A DNA stretch of 64,000 nucleotides from Shinella sp. XGS7. Lineage in GTDB: Bacteria; Pseudomonadota; Gammaproteobacteria; Burkholderiales; Burkholderiaceae_C. Shown piece after piece: positions 20,359 to 28,565 of the stretch. Below the pieces are notes generated by a model. That model did not search any database. It saw only the letters and a program-made list of their open reading frames with translations, and was not told the DNA's origin. The stretch is taken from positions 1,267,501-1,331,500 of the forward strand of contig NZ_CP084758.1 in assembly GCF_020535565.1 (NCBI RefSeq), given 5' to 3'. Each line of letters begins with the position of its first letter. Position 1 is the first letter of the stretch. The translations under genes and the position numbers were made by a program.

Positions 20359-20918
20359 CCGGACAAGAGAACCTGCCCGTGTCCCAGGCCCTGGCCTGGG
20401 CCGCCCTCAACGACACCGAGATGCTCAAGGCCGCCATCGCGGGCTGCGAGTCGCTCACGCCCGTGGGCGAGCAGGAGTACGAGGTGCTGATGGCCGTGGC
20501 CATCGGCCCGGTGAAGGCCAAATTCAAGGGCAAGCTCAAGCTCTCGGCGCTGAACCCGCCCAGCAGCTACCAGCTGGCCTTCGAGGGCCAGGGCGGCGCG
20601 GCCGGCCATGGCAAGGGAGAGGCCCAGGTGCGGCTGGAAACCCTAGGACCGGACAGCTGCCTGCTGCACTACACGGTGCTGGCCACGGTGGGCGGCAAGA
20701 TCGCCCAGATCGGCTCGCGCCTGGTGGACATGGCGGCGCAGAAGATGGCGACTGACTTCTTCGCCGCCTTCAAAGCCGCCTTGCTGGAGCGCCATCCGCC
20801 GGCCGTGGCGCCCGAGCCGCCGCCCCCGCCGCAAAGCGCCTGGCAGCGCTTTCTGGCCTGGTATCTGGGCTGGCTGGGCCGGGTCTTCAAGTCACCGGAA
20901 CCGCCGCGCCCGCGCTGA
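20349..20918 (+). CDS. coxG: CoxG, SRPBCC-fold subunit
   Basis: Protein of 189 residues. The SRPBCC/CoxG fold (about residues 1-150) opens MQLTGQENLPVSQALAWAAL and includes GPVKAKFKGKLKL. A Pro-rich linker and an amphipathic, Trp-rich tail (AWQRFLAWYLGWLGRVF) look able to attach to the membrane, matching the proposed role of CoxG in membrane recruitment of the enzyme. It overlaps the coxE stop by 10 bases. Its last 32 bases also overlap the 3' end of the convergent photolyase-like gene. It is the last gene of the operon. Confidence 0.9.
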   Translation: MQLTGQENLPVSQALAWAALNDTEMLKAAIAGCESLTPVGEQEYEVLMAVAIGPVKAKFKGKLKLSALNPPSSYQLAFEGQGGAAGHGKGEAQVRLETLGPDSCLLHYTVLATVGGKIAQIGSRLVDMAAQKMATDFFAAFKAALLERHPPAVAPEPPPPPQSAWQRFLAWYLGWLGRVFKSPEPPRPR

Positions 20919-22140
20919 GGAAGCCGGGCAGGGCTTCCAGATCCGGCGCGCGCGCTGCGCCGCAGCGCCGCCACCATTGCGAGAAAGACTCGCAGGGTTC
21001 CTCGGGCCGGGCAAAGACGCGCGGCACCGGCCGCAGCTGCAGGGCCGGCGCCAGGCTCCAGGCGGCCTGCCAGGGCACCCAGTGCGGCGCGGCCTGCATC
21101 CAGACCCGGCGCGCGCCGCCGATGGCGCGGGCCAGGCCGGCGGCGTCCAGCAGGCAGCGCTGCTGCACGCCCGCGCCCTCGCCGGAGCCGGCGCTCAGGG
21201 CCGCATCCACGAACTGCCAGCGCCGTGCCGACCAGGGCCAGGCCTGGTGGAACTCGCGCAGGTAGACGCCCACGCGCAGCACCTCGGGGCCCAGGGCCGC
21301 GGGCGGTGGCGCCAGCGACCAGGGATGCACCAGCCAGACCTCGCGGCCGCGCCAGTCCACGACCTCGGCCAGGGGCGCCAGCTCCGGCGGCGGCGCGCCG
21401 TGCAGGGCGGGCTCGGCCAGGCCCGGGCCGGATGCGGGCGCCGGGGGCAGGCGGCGGCCGGGGCTGCGGGCCAGGGCCTCCAGCGCCTCGTAGGGGCAGT
21501 CCAGGGCGCTGCCGTCCACCCGCCAGGGGGCGGGCGCGTGGCGCCGCACATTCTCGGCATTGAAGAGATAGGGCTGGCGGCTGCCCGTGCCCGCCACCCA
21601 TTGCCAGCTCAGGTGGTTGCTGGCCAGGTCGCCGTCCAGCAGATGGCCGTAGAGCCAGTCGGCGCCCACGCGCCAGTGCAGCTTGCGCCCATGCACCAGA
21701 TAGCTGGCCAGCCAGAGCCGCGCGTGGTTGTGCAGCCAGCCCTCGTCATAGAGCTGGGCCACGGCGCGGTCGATCACGGCCAGGCCGGTGCGGCCCTGGC
21801 GCACATCCTCGGGCAGCCCCTGGAGGTAGGCGCTGCCCGGCAGGGGGCCGGGGTGCAGGTCCTGCAGGATGGCCTCGCCGCGCCAGTGCCAGCTGTCCTG
21901 GAAGTACTCGCGCCAGCCCAGCTCATAGACCCAGCTGTGCTGGGGCTTGAGCCCGGGCTGGCGCGCGGCCGCGGCCTGCAGCAGCTCGGGCAGGGCCAGC
22001 AGGCCGTGGCTCACATAGGGCGAGAGCCGGCTCACCGCGCCTTCCAGCGCATTGCGCGTGCGGGCATAGGCCTGCGGGTCCAGCTGGGCCAGGCGGGCCA
22101 GGGCGGCGCTGCGGCGGGGCGGGAAGGGCGTGTTCATCAT
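20887..22140 (-). CDS. Photolyase/cryptochrome-like FAD-binding protein
   Basis: Protein of 417 residues containing the FAD-binding helical domain of the photolyase/cryptochrome superfamily but not the N-terminal antenna domain. Typical pieces are ELGWREYFQDSWHWRG, LHNHARLWLASYLVHGRK and DGDLASNHLSWQWVAGTG. The last 170 residues are a separate extension with VWLVHPWSL and VWMQAAPHWVPW, whose role is unknown. The start ATG at 22140 overlaps the stop of the FeS photolyase gene (ATGATGA), so translation is coupled. It may be a DNA-repair accessory protein or a blue-light sensor. Confidence 0.85.
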   Translation of the reverse strand: MMNTPFPPRRSAALARLAQLDPQAYARTRNALEGAVSRLSPYVSHGLLALPELLQAAAARQPGLKPQHSWVYELGWREYFQDSWHWRGEAILQDLHPGPLPGSAYLQGLPEDVRQGRTGLAVIDRAVAQLYDEGWLHNHARLWLASYLVHGRKLHWRVGADWLYGHLLDGDLASNHLSWQWVAGTGSRQPYLFNAENVRRHAPAPWRVDGSALDCPYEALEALARSPGRRLPPAPASGPGLAEPALHGAPPPELAPLAEVVDWRGREVWLVHPWSLAPPPAALGPEVLRVGVYLREFHQAWPWSARRWQFVDAALSAGSGEGAGVQQRCLLDAAGLARAIGGARRVWMQAAPHWVPWQAAWSLAPALQLRPVPRVFARPEEPCESFSQWWRRCGAARAPDLEALPGFLSAGAAVPVT

Positions 22141-23699
22141 GGGGTGCAGGTGGCGGTGTCGGCCTCGCGCAGGGCCTGGGCCTGGCGCTGGATGGCCTGG
22201 CGCTCGGCCTCGTCCAGGCGCTGGGCATTGCGGAACTGCATGGCCAGGCGCGGGTTGCCGCCCAGCTGATCGGCGTGGCGGATCAGGAAGTCCCAGTACT
22301 GCACGGTGAAGGGGCAGGCCGATTCGCCGTGGCGCAGCTCGGGCCGGTAGCGGCAGCCGCTGCAGTGCGGGCTCATGCGCTGGATGTACTTGCCGCTGGC
22401 GATATAGGGCTTGCTGGCCATCAGGCCGCCGTCGGCGTACTGGCTCATGCCCAGGGTGTTGGGCAGCTCCACCCATTCCACCGCGTCCACATAGACGGCC
22501 AGGTACCAGGCATGGATCTCGCGCGGCGCCACGCCGCGCAGCAGGGCATAGAGCCCGGTGAGCATCAGGCGCTGGATGTGGTGGGCGTAGCCGGTGTCCA
22601 GGGTCTGGACCAGGGCGTCGCGCAGGCAGGCCATCTCGGTCTCGCCGGTCCAGTACCAGGCGGGCAGGGGGGCCTGCGCGTCCAGGGCATTGAGCTCCAG
22701 ATAGTCCGGCATGCGGGTCCAGTAGATGCCGCGCACATACTCGCGCCAGCCCAGGATCTGGCGGATGAAACCCTCGGCACTGGCCAGGGGCACCCGGCCC
22801 GCGTGATAGGCCGCCTCGGCCGCGGCCACCACCTCGCGCGGCGTGAGCAGCTTGAGGTTGAGCGCGGCCGAGAGCTGGGCGTGGTAGAGCCAGGGCTGGC
22901 CCGGCCAGATGGCATCCTGGTAGTGGCCGAACAGGGGCAGGCGCTCCTCGATGAAGCGAGAGAGCGCCCGCAGCGCGCTCTCGCGCGTGACCGGCCAGGC
23001 AAAGCGCGCCAGGCGGCCGGGGTGGCGGGCAAAGCGCTGCTCCACCAGGGCCAGCACCTCCTGGGTCAGGGCGTCGGGCGGCTCCCACAGGGGCTCCGGG
23101 AGCAGGCCGGGGCCGCGCGCATCGAAGGCGCCGCGGTTCTCGGCATCAAAGTTCCACTGCCCGCCCAGGGGCTCGCCCTCGGCGTCCAGCAGCACGCCGT
23201 GGCGGCGGCGCTGCTCGCGGTAGAAGTACTCCATGCGCAGCTGCTTGCGGCCGCGCGCATGGGCGGCGAACTCGCGCACGCTGCAGAAGAAATGCCGGTC
23301 CTCCCGCACGTCCAGCGCCAGGCCGGCCTGGGCGGCCACCTCGCGCAGGGCCTGCAGCACGCGCCAGTCGCCCGGCGCCGTCATGACCAAGGCCTGGGGG
23401 CGCAGTTCCTGGATGGCGGCGGCCAGCTCGGCGGCCAGGCTGCCACGGTTGTCCGGCGCGTCCAGGCGCCGGTAGTGCAGGGGCCGGCCGGCACGCTCCA
23501 GGGCCAGGGCAAAATGCCGCATGGCCGCCAGAAAGAGCGCGATGCGCGGCTTGCTGGACCAGACATGGGTGGATTCCTCGGCCACCTCGGCCATCCAGAC
23601 CGCGTCCTGCGCGGGGTCGAAGCCGTCGAAGGCGCTGGCCTCCAGATCCAGCTGGTCGCCCAGCACCAGCACCAGATGGCGCAGCCGCGGCTCAGTCAT
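22137..23699 (-). CDS. FeS-type bacterial cryptochrome/photolyase (PhrB/CryB class)
   Basis: Flavoprotein of 520 residues of the deoxyribodipyrimidine photolyase-related class, whose characterised members repair (6-4) photoproducts. The N-terminal Rossmann domain starts HLVLVLGDQLDLEASAFDGF. The FAD domain includes GWREYVRGIYW and YAHHIQRLMLTGLYALLRG. The C-terminal cysteines MSPHCSGCRY and SACPFTVQYWDFL, plus an upstream MACLRDAL cysteine, match the four ligands of the [4Fe-4S] cluster. It overlaps DUF2256 by 8 bases upstream and the second flavoprotein downstream, forming a tight three-gene operon. Confidence 0.93.
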   Translation of the reverse strand: MTEPRLRHLVLVLGDQLDLEASAFDGFDPAQDAVWMAEVAEESTHVWSSKPRIALFLAAMRHFALALERAGRPLHYRRLDAPDNRGSLAAELAAAIQELRPQALVMTAPGDWRVLQALREVAAQAGLALDVREDRHFFCSVREFAAHARGRKQLRMEYFYREQRRRHGVLLDAEGEPLGGQWNFDAENRGAFDARGPGLLPEPLWEPPDALTQEVLALVEQRFARHPGRLARFAWPVTRESALRALSRFIEERLPLFGHYQDAIWPGQPWLYHAQLSAALNLKLLTPREVVAAAEAAYHAGRVPLASAEGFIRQILGWREYVRGIYWTRMPDYLELNALDAQAPLPAWYWTGETEMACLRDALVQTLDTGYAHHIQRLMLTGLYALLRGVAPREIHAWYLAVYVDAVEWVELPNTLGMSQYADGGLMASKPYIASGKYIQRMSPHCSGCRYRPELRHGESACPFTVQYWDFLIRHADQLGGNPRLAMQFRNAQRLDEAERQAIQRQAQALREADTATCTP

Positions 23700-23871
23700 G
23701 GCGGGGGCGTGCGCGGCGGCAGGCCTCGGAGCAGTAGCGCACCTCCTCCCAGACCTTGGCCCAGCGCCGGCGCCAGCTCATGGGCCGGCCGCAGGCGGCG
23801 CAGGGTTTGCTGGGCAGACTGGCTTTATTGCCTTTGAAATCGGCGGCGGGCTTGGCGTGGCGGTCGGGCAT
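23692..23871 (-). CDS. DUF2256 small zinc-ribbon-like protein
   Basis: A 59-residue protein. It begins MPDRHAKPAADFKGNKASL and carries two cysteine pairs, CAAC (about residues 24-27) and YCSEAC (about 46-51), likely binding one metal ion. A WRRRWAKVWEEVRYC helix lies between them. DUF2256 proteins are typically found next to photolyase-related genes, as here. It starts the operon and overlaps the photolyase start. The function is unknown. Confidence 0.88.
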   Translation of the reverse strand: MPDRHAKPAADFKGNKASLPSKPCAACGRPMSWRRRWAKVWEEVRYCSEACRRARPRHD

Positions 23872-23922
23872 GGCGCCGGCAGCTTAGGCAGGGCCGCTCC
23901 CGGCGGCCAGCACAAAGCGCAA

Positions 23923-23957
23923 TAGTCGGGTCATGAGTCGGATAATTCGAGTCAAAA
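23923..23957. promoter_or_regulatory. Repeated AGTC half-sites in divergent photolyase/MerR promoter
   Basis: The only AT-richer stretch in this interval carries three copies of AGTC(G/A): TAGTCGGG at 23923, GAGTCGGAT at 23935 and GAGTCAAAA at 23949. They are spaced 12 and 14 bases apart. On the minus strand the last copy reads TTTTGACTCG, which could form a -35 element for the photolyase operon. The spacing suggests binding of a dimeric or tetrameric regulator, most simply the adjacent MerR protein. Confidence 0.4.
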
Positions 23958-23980
23958 GTGATTCATCGAGAGAGCGTCCC

Positions 23981-24556
23981 GTGAGTTCCAAGACCCCAAG
24001 CCCGGCCCGCCAGTACCGCAGCGGCGCGGTGGCCCGCATGCTGGGCATGCCGGTGGCCACGCTGCGCATCTGGGAGCGACGCTACGGCCTGAGCAGCGCC
24101 GCGCGCAGCCCCGCCGGCCACCGCCTCTACGGCGCGGCCGATGTGCAGCGCCTGGCCCTGCTGCGCCAGCTCAGCGAGCAGGGCCATGCCATCGGCAGCC
24201 TAGCGGGCCTGGACATGGCGGCCCTGCGCGAGGTGGCCCGCACCCATGCCGGCGCGCTGCGCGAGCGCCCGGCGGCCCCCAGCCCGGCGCCGCGGCTGAA
24301 CGATCAGGCCCTGGCGGCGCTGGCCGGCCTCTCCAACACGGTGGCTTGCGAGTGCCCCAAGCACCTGGCCGAGATCCTGCGCCAGCTCAGCGCTTTCGAG
24401 GCCTACACGGCCACCTGCCGCCAGCGCAGCCCCGAGGACGCGGCCCTGCACACCTACCTGGGCGAGGTCACCGCCCAAGCCCGCCAGCAGTTCGAAGCGG
24501 CCCTGGCCCGTGTCGCCTTGCACGAAGGCTTGTGGGACGCGCCGGCGCCGGGATGA
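23981..24556 (+). CDS. MerR-family transcriptional regulator
   Basis: Regulator of about 191 residues. The N-terminal winged HTH has RSGAVARMLGMPVATLRIWE and AGHRLYGAADVQRLALL. The frame is open to an ATG at 23933, but the GTG at 23981 has a GAGAGAG site at good spacing, and the AGTC repeats would then be non-coding. There is no B12-binding domain as in CarH/LitR. Instead a helical C-terminal domain carries a CECPKHLAEILRQLSAFE motif, whose Cys/His residues could bind metal or a cofactor. Divergent from the photolyase operon, it is the likely regulator of it. Confidence 0.82.
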   Translation: MSSKTPSPARQYRSGAVARMLGMPVATLRIWERRYGLSSAARSPAGHRLYGAADVQRLALLRQLSEQGHAIGSLAGLDMAALREVARTHAGALRERPAAPSPAPRLNDQALAALAGLSNTVACECPKHLAEILRQLSAFEAYTATCRQRSPEDAALHTYLGEVTAQARQQFEAALARVALHEGLWDAPAPG

Positions 24557-24608
24557 CGAATTTCCTACAATCGAGGGTTTTCCCTGCCGGTCCGCCCTCC
24601 CTCCCACC

Positions 24609-25631
24609 ATGAAGTCCCACCGCCTGCTGCAGCTGGATGCGCTCAAGGCCCTGGCCGCCCAGGCCATCGTGCTGCATCACCTGTCCGCCTATGGCCCGGT
24701 GGCCGACACGGTGCAGACCCAGTGGCCTCAGCTCATTGCCTGGCTTTACGAGCATGGGCGCATCGCGGTGCAGATCTTCCTGGTGCTGGGTGGGTATCTG
24801 GCGGCGCGCTCGCTGTCGGCGGAGCGCCGGCCCCTGCTGGGTCTGGTGCAGACCCGCTGGCTGCGCCTGAGCCTGCCCTTCATGGCGGCGGTGCTGATCA
24901 CCCTGGTCTGCTACCAGCTGGCCGCGCACTGGCTGCCCGAGCTGCTGCCGCAAAGCCCGCTCAGTGCCCTGCAGCTGCTGGCCCATGCCCTGCTGCTGCA
25001 CGATGTGATGGGCTATGAGGCCCTGACCGTGGGCGCCTGGTATGTGGCCGTGGACCTGCAGCTCTATGTGCTGCTGGCCATGCTGCTGTGCTGGACCCGG
25101 CGGCGCCTGGCCCCCTGGCTGACCCTGGGCCTGGTGGTGGCCTCGCTGGGCTTCTTCAATCTGCATGCGGGCTGGGACCGCTGGGCCCTGTACTTCTTCG
25201 GCGCCTATGGCATGGGCGCCCTGGTCTGGCTCTGGCGCGAGCAGCCGCGCAGCCTGCTGCTGGGCCTGCTGGCTGTGCTGAGCCTGACGGCCCTGTGGCT
25301 GGACTGGCGCGACCGCGTCGCCCTGGCCGGCAGCACCGCCCTGCTGCTGGCCCTGAGCCAGGGCCGCCACTGGCAGGCCGGCCCGCGCCTGGGCGCGGCC
25401 CTGGCCCATCTGGGCCAGCATTCCTACGCGCTCTTCCTGATCCATTTCCCGGTGCTGCTGCTGGTCAACACCTTGTTCGAACGCAAATCGCCCGAGCAGC
25501 CCTGGATGGGCCTGGCGGCCCTGCTGGGCTGCTGGCTGCTGAGCAATCTGGCGGCCGTGCCCTTCCACCGCTGGGTGGAGCAGCCCGCCTCGCGCCTGCG
25601 CTGGGGCCTGGCCCTGCCGCGCCGGGCCTGA
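24609..25631 (+). CDS. Acyltransferase-3 family membrane protein
   Basis: Integral membrane protein of 340 residues with about ten hydrophobic segments, related to O-acyltransferases that decorate polysaccharides or lipids. The N-terminal LDALKALAAQAIVLHHLSAY matches the family's RxxDxLRAxAxxxVxxxH-type start, with the catalytic-type histidine. A conserved GQHSYALFLIHFPVLLL segment near the C-terminus is also typical. The ATG at 24609 was chosen over an upstream frame because it starts directly at this motif. The acyl acceptor is unknown and no glycan genes adjoin it. Confidence 0.85.
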   Translation: MKSHRLLQLDALKALAAQAIVLHHLSAYGPVADTVQTQWPQLIAWLYEHGRIAVQIFLVLGGYLAARSLSAERRPLLGLVQTRWLRLSLPFMAAVLITLVCYQLAAHWLPELLPQSPLSALQLLAHALLLHDVMGYEALTVGAWYVAVDLQLYVLLAMLLCWTRRRLAPWLTLGLVVASLGFFNLHAGWDRWALYFFGAYGMGALVWLWREQPRSLLLGLLAVLSLTALWLDWRDRVALAGSTALLLALSQGRHWQAGPRLGAALAHLGQHSYALFLIHFPVLLLVNTLFERKSPEQPWMGLAALLGCWLLSNLAAVPFHRWVEQPASRLRWGLALPRRA

Positions 25632-25655
25632 GCGCCGGTGATGGCGCCTATGCCT

Positions 25656-26357
25656 TCAGCAGTCCTGGGCGGCGCGCTCGCGCGCGGCGGCCTGGCGCTC
25701 CAGATCGGCCAGGGTCTTGCCGGCCTCGTCGCGGAAACGCTCGTCCAGCAGCTGCAGGTCCTCGATGCGGTCCACCCGGAAGCTGCGGAAGTCCTCGCGC
25801 AGCTCGCACCAGGCGGCCACGGTCCAGACCGGGCCCCAGAAGAAGCAGCCCAGGGGGCGCACCACGCGCTCGGTGACGCTGCCGCTGAGGTCCAGATAGC
25901 GCAGGCGCAGCTTGCGGCGCAGCTCGGTGGCCTCGCGCAGCTGCACCAGGCGCCGGCTCAGGGCCTCGTCCATGCCCGAGAGCGGGGCGTAGACGGCCAG
26001 GCTCTCGGCCGCGGCCCGCGCCGCCGGCGAGAGCACGGCCAGGATCTTGGACAGCGCCGCCTCGGCCGGCGCCGCCAGGCCGGCGTCGAGTGCCGGGCGC
26101 GCCAGGCGCACCACGGCGACCAGGGCCTGGGCCTCTTCCTTGGTGAACATCAGCGGCGGCAGGTCGAAGCCGGGTCGCAGGATATAGCCGATGCCGCGCT
26201 CGCCCTCGACGGGCACGCGCATCGCCTGGAGGGCGGCGATGTCGCGGTAGATCGAGCGCACCGTCACCTCCAGCCGCTCGGCCAGGAATTCGGCGGTGGA
26301 AAGGCGGCGTCCGCGGATGAGCTGGACGATCTGGAACAGGCGGTCGGCACGGCGCAT
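25656..26357 (-). CDS. HTH and WYL domain transcriptional regulator (YafY-like)
   Basis: Regulator of 233 residues. It starts MRRADRLFQIVQLIRG, the usual start of the HTH_11 domain in this family, then RSIYRDIAALQ as recognition helix. A helical linker and a WYL-like sensor domain follow, with LRLRYLDLSG and RVVRPLGCFFWGPVWTVAAW. Such proteins sense nucleic acid or small ligands and often regulate stress genes. The frame is open to 26522, but the ATG at 26357 fits family members. It is convergent with the acyltransferase gene and divergent from the GNAT gene. Confidence 0.9.
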   Translation of the reverse strand: MRRADRLFQIVQLIRGRRLSTAEFLAERLEVTVRSIYRDIAALQAMRVPVEGERGIGYILRPGFDLPPLMFTKEEAQALVAVVRLARPALDAGLAAPAEAALSKILAVLSPAARAAAESLAVYAPLSGMDEALSRRLVQLREATELRRKLRLRYLDLSGSVTERVVRPLGCFFWGPVWTVAAWCELREDFRSFRVDRIEDLQLLDERFRDEAGKTLADLERQAAARERAAQDC

Positions 26358-26536
26358 CCCCCCATTGTGGCGCGATCCCGTGAGCGGACCGCGGGGGCCA
26401 TGCTGCGCCGGGTCTGCTGCCGCCGTGCTGTCAGTGGGCTGCAGGGCAGGCCCCTGCTGGCACAGCGCTTGCAAGCCCCGTCTTCTCTTTTCTTTTCTTC
26501 GTTTGCCGTTTCCACGGTTCACCGGAGCAGTACAGC

Positions 26537-27037
26537 GTGAACGCCGACTCCTTTTTGCTTGCCGCGCCCCCGGGCGCCCCTGTTCTCGCCACCGAGCGGC
26601 CCGACCAGGCCGAGGTGCGTGCCCTGATGGGCACCCTGGATGCGCTGGAGCGCAGCCTCTACCCCGAGAGCGCCCAGCACCTGCCCGGCGTGGCCGAGCT
26701 GCAGCACCCCGAGGTGCGCCTGCTGGTGCTGCGCGATGCGCCCCAGGGCCAGGCCCTGGGCTGCGGCGCCATCCGCCTGCGCGAGGACTGCGCCGAGCTG
26801 CTGCGCATGGTGGTCCAGCCCCAGGCCCGCGGCCGCGGCCTGGGGGCGGCCCTGGTGGCCGGCCTGGAGCGCCAGGCCGTGTTGGCCGGCCGCCCCCTGC
26901 TCCGGCTGGAAACGGGCGTGCGCCAGCGCGCCGCCATCCGTCTCTACGAGCGCCTGGGCTACCGCCGCTGTGCGCCCTTTGCCGGCGCGCGGCCCAGCCC
27001 CTTCGGCGTCTTCATGGAGAAGCTGCTGGGCGCCTGA
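26537..27037 (+). CDS. GNAT family N-acetyltransferase
   Basis: Acetyltransferase of 166 residues. The acetyl-CoA-binding segment is RMVVQPQARGRGLGAALV (Q/R-x-x-G-x-G/A), with later RLETGVRQRAAIRLYERLGY typical of the fold's beta5-alpha4. It starts with GTG at 26537 behind CCGGAGC. The N-terminal 40 residues (ALMGTLDALERSLYPESAQ) match a GNAT subgroup often annotated as PhnO/YiiD-like, but the acceptor substrate is unknown. Confidence 0.88.
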   Translation: MNADSFLLAAPPGAPVLATERPDQAEVRALMGTLDALERSLYPESAQHLPGVAELQHPEVRLLVLRDAPQGQALGCGAIRLREDCAELLRMVVQPQARGRGLGAALVAGLERQAVLAGRPLLRLETGVRQRAAIRLYERLGYRRCAPFAGARPSPFGVFMEKLLGA

Positions 27038-27097
27038 AGCAGCTCAGCGCCCGGGTGAGAATGGGCCCGTCTCCAAAAGTCCAAGAGAGGAGGGCGC

Positions 27098-28426
27098 ATG
27101 GCAGCCGCTGAAGGAGGCCGGGCACGGCCGCGGGTGGTGATCCTGGGTTGCGGGTTTGGGGGCCTGGAGGCCGCCAGGTCCCTGGCCGGAGCACCGGTGG
27201 ACATCCTGATGCTGGACCGCAGCAACCACCATCTCTTCCAGCCCCTGCTCTACCAGGTGGCCACGGCAGGGCTCTCGGCGCCCTCCATCGCCGCCCCCAT
27301 ACGCCATATGCTGCGGCGCCAGCGCAATGTGACGGTGCTGATGGCCGAGGTGACGGGCATCGACAAGGCGGCCCGCCAGGTGCGCCTGGCCGACGGCCAG
27401 GCCCTGGACTACGACTACCTGATCGTGGCCACCGGCGCCACCCACAGCTATTTCGGCCGCGACGAGTGGGCCCAGCACGCCCCGGGGCTCAAGACCCTGG
27501 CCGACGCCTTCCGCCTGCGCGCCAAGGTGCTGATGGCCTTCGAGCAGGCCGAGCTGCTGCAGGACGAGGCGGCGCGCCGGCCCTGGCTCAACTTCGTGGT
27601 CATCGGTGCCGGGCCCACCGGGGTGGAGATGGCCGGCACCCTGGCCGAGATTGCCCGCCACACCCTGAAGAACGAGTTCCGCCGCATCGACCCCGGCCGC
27701 GCCCAGGTGCTGCTGCTGGAGGGCTCGCCGCGGGTGCTGCAGGCCTTCCGCCCCGAACTCTCGGCCCAGGCCCAGGCCCAGCTGCAAGGCCTGGGCGTGC
27801 AGGTGCGCACCGGTGCCCGGGTGGTGGGCATAGACGCCGAGGGCGTGGATGTGGAGCAGGAGGGCCGGCGCGAGCGCCTGCCCGCACGCACCGTGGTCTG
27901 GGCCGCCGGGGTGGCGGCCTCGCCCCTGGGCCGCAGCCTGGAGGTGCCGCTGGACCGCGCGGGCCGGGTGCTGGTGGACGGCCGGCTCAACATCCCGGGC
28001 CAGCGCGAGATCTTCGTGGTGGGCGACCTGGCCGCGGCCCAGAGCCGCGAGGCCGATGGCAGCCTGAAGCCGGTGCCCGGCGTGAGCCCGGGCGCCAAGC
28101 AGATGGGCCGGCATGCGGCGCGCGCCATCTTGTGTGCGCTGGCCGGACGGGCCGATCCGCCGCCCTTTCGCTACCGCGACTACGGGGCCCTGGCCACCAT
28201 AGGCCGCAAGGCGGCGGTGGCCGATGTGGGGCGCTTCCAGTTCTCGGGCTATTTCGCCTGGCTGTTCTGGCTCTTTGTGCACGTCTACTTCCTGATCGGC
28301 TTCCGCAACCGCCTGGTGGTGCTGATGGACTGGGCCTGGGCCTACTGGTCGTTTGCGCGCTATGCGCGCGTCGTGGCAGAGACGGCCGACCCCGCGCCGG
28401 CCCCGCTGCCACCGGGCCCGGCCTGA
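27098..28426 (+). CDS. Type II NADH dehydrogenase-like FAD oxidoreductase
   Basis: Flavoprotein of 442 residues. The FAD-binding motif is GCGFGGLEAARSL near residue 13, and the NAD(P)H-binding motif is VIGAGPTGVEMAGTLAEIA near 168. ATG-type FAD-contact segments VVWAAGVAASPLG and EIFVVGDLAAAQ are also present. A hydrophobic C-terminal segment (FAWLFWLFVHVYFLIGF) would anchor it to the inner membrane, where it can reduce quinones without pumping protons. AGAGGAGGG precedes the ATG. Length and layout fit NDH-2. Confidence 0.9.
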   Translation: MAAAEGGRARPRVVILGCGFGGLEAARSLAGAPVDILMLDRSNHHLFQPLLYQVATAGLSAPSIAAPIRHMLRRQRNVTVLMAEVTGIDKAARQVRLADGQALDYDYLIVATGATHSYFGRDEWAQHAPGLKTLADAFRLRAKVLMAFEQAELLQDEAARRPWLNFVVIGAGPTGVEMAGTLAEIARHTLKNEFRRIDPGRAQVLLLEGSPRVLQAFRPELSAQAQAQLQGLGVQVRTGARVVGIDAEGVDVEQEGRRERLPARTVVWAAGVAASPLGRSLEVPLDRAGRVLVDGRLNIPGQREIFVVGDLAAAQSREADGSLKPVPGVSPGAKQMGRHAARAILCALAGRADPPPFRYRDYGALATIGRKAAVADVGRFQFSGYFAWLFWLFVHVYFLIGFRNRLVVLMDWAWAYWSFARYARVVAETADPAPAPLPPGPA

Positions 28427-28565
28427 GCCCGGCGGCCCGCGCCGGGCCGTCGGCATAGTCCGTTCGGCCCTGGCTGCGTCTTCGGGGCTTCAAACAGGAC
28501 TCCTAGATTGGCGCCCGTTTCGCCAACCTAGACGGGACCCGACAAGGTCCCCAGGAGTCCTCCCC

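Noticed and set aside
22141..23088. Long upstream extension of the second photolyase-like protein
   Set aside because: It overlaps the FeS photolyase gene in another frame and has no photolyase N-terminal motif.
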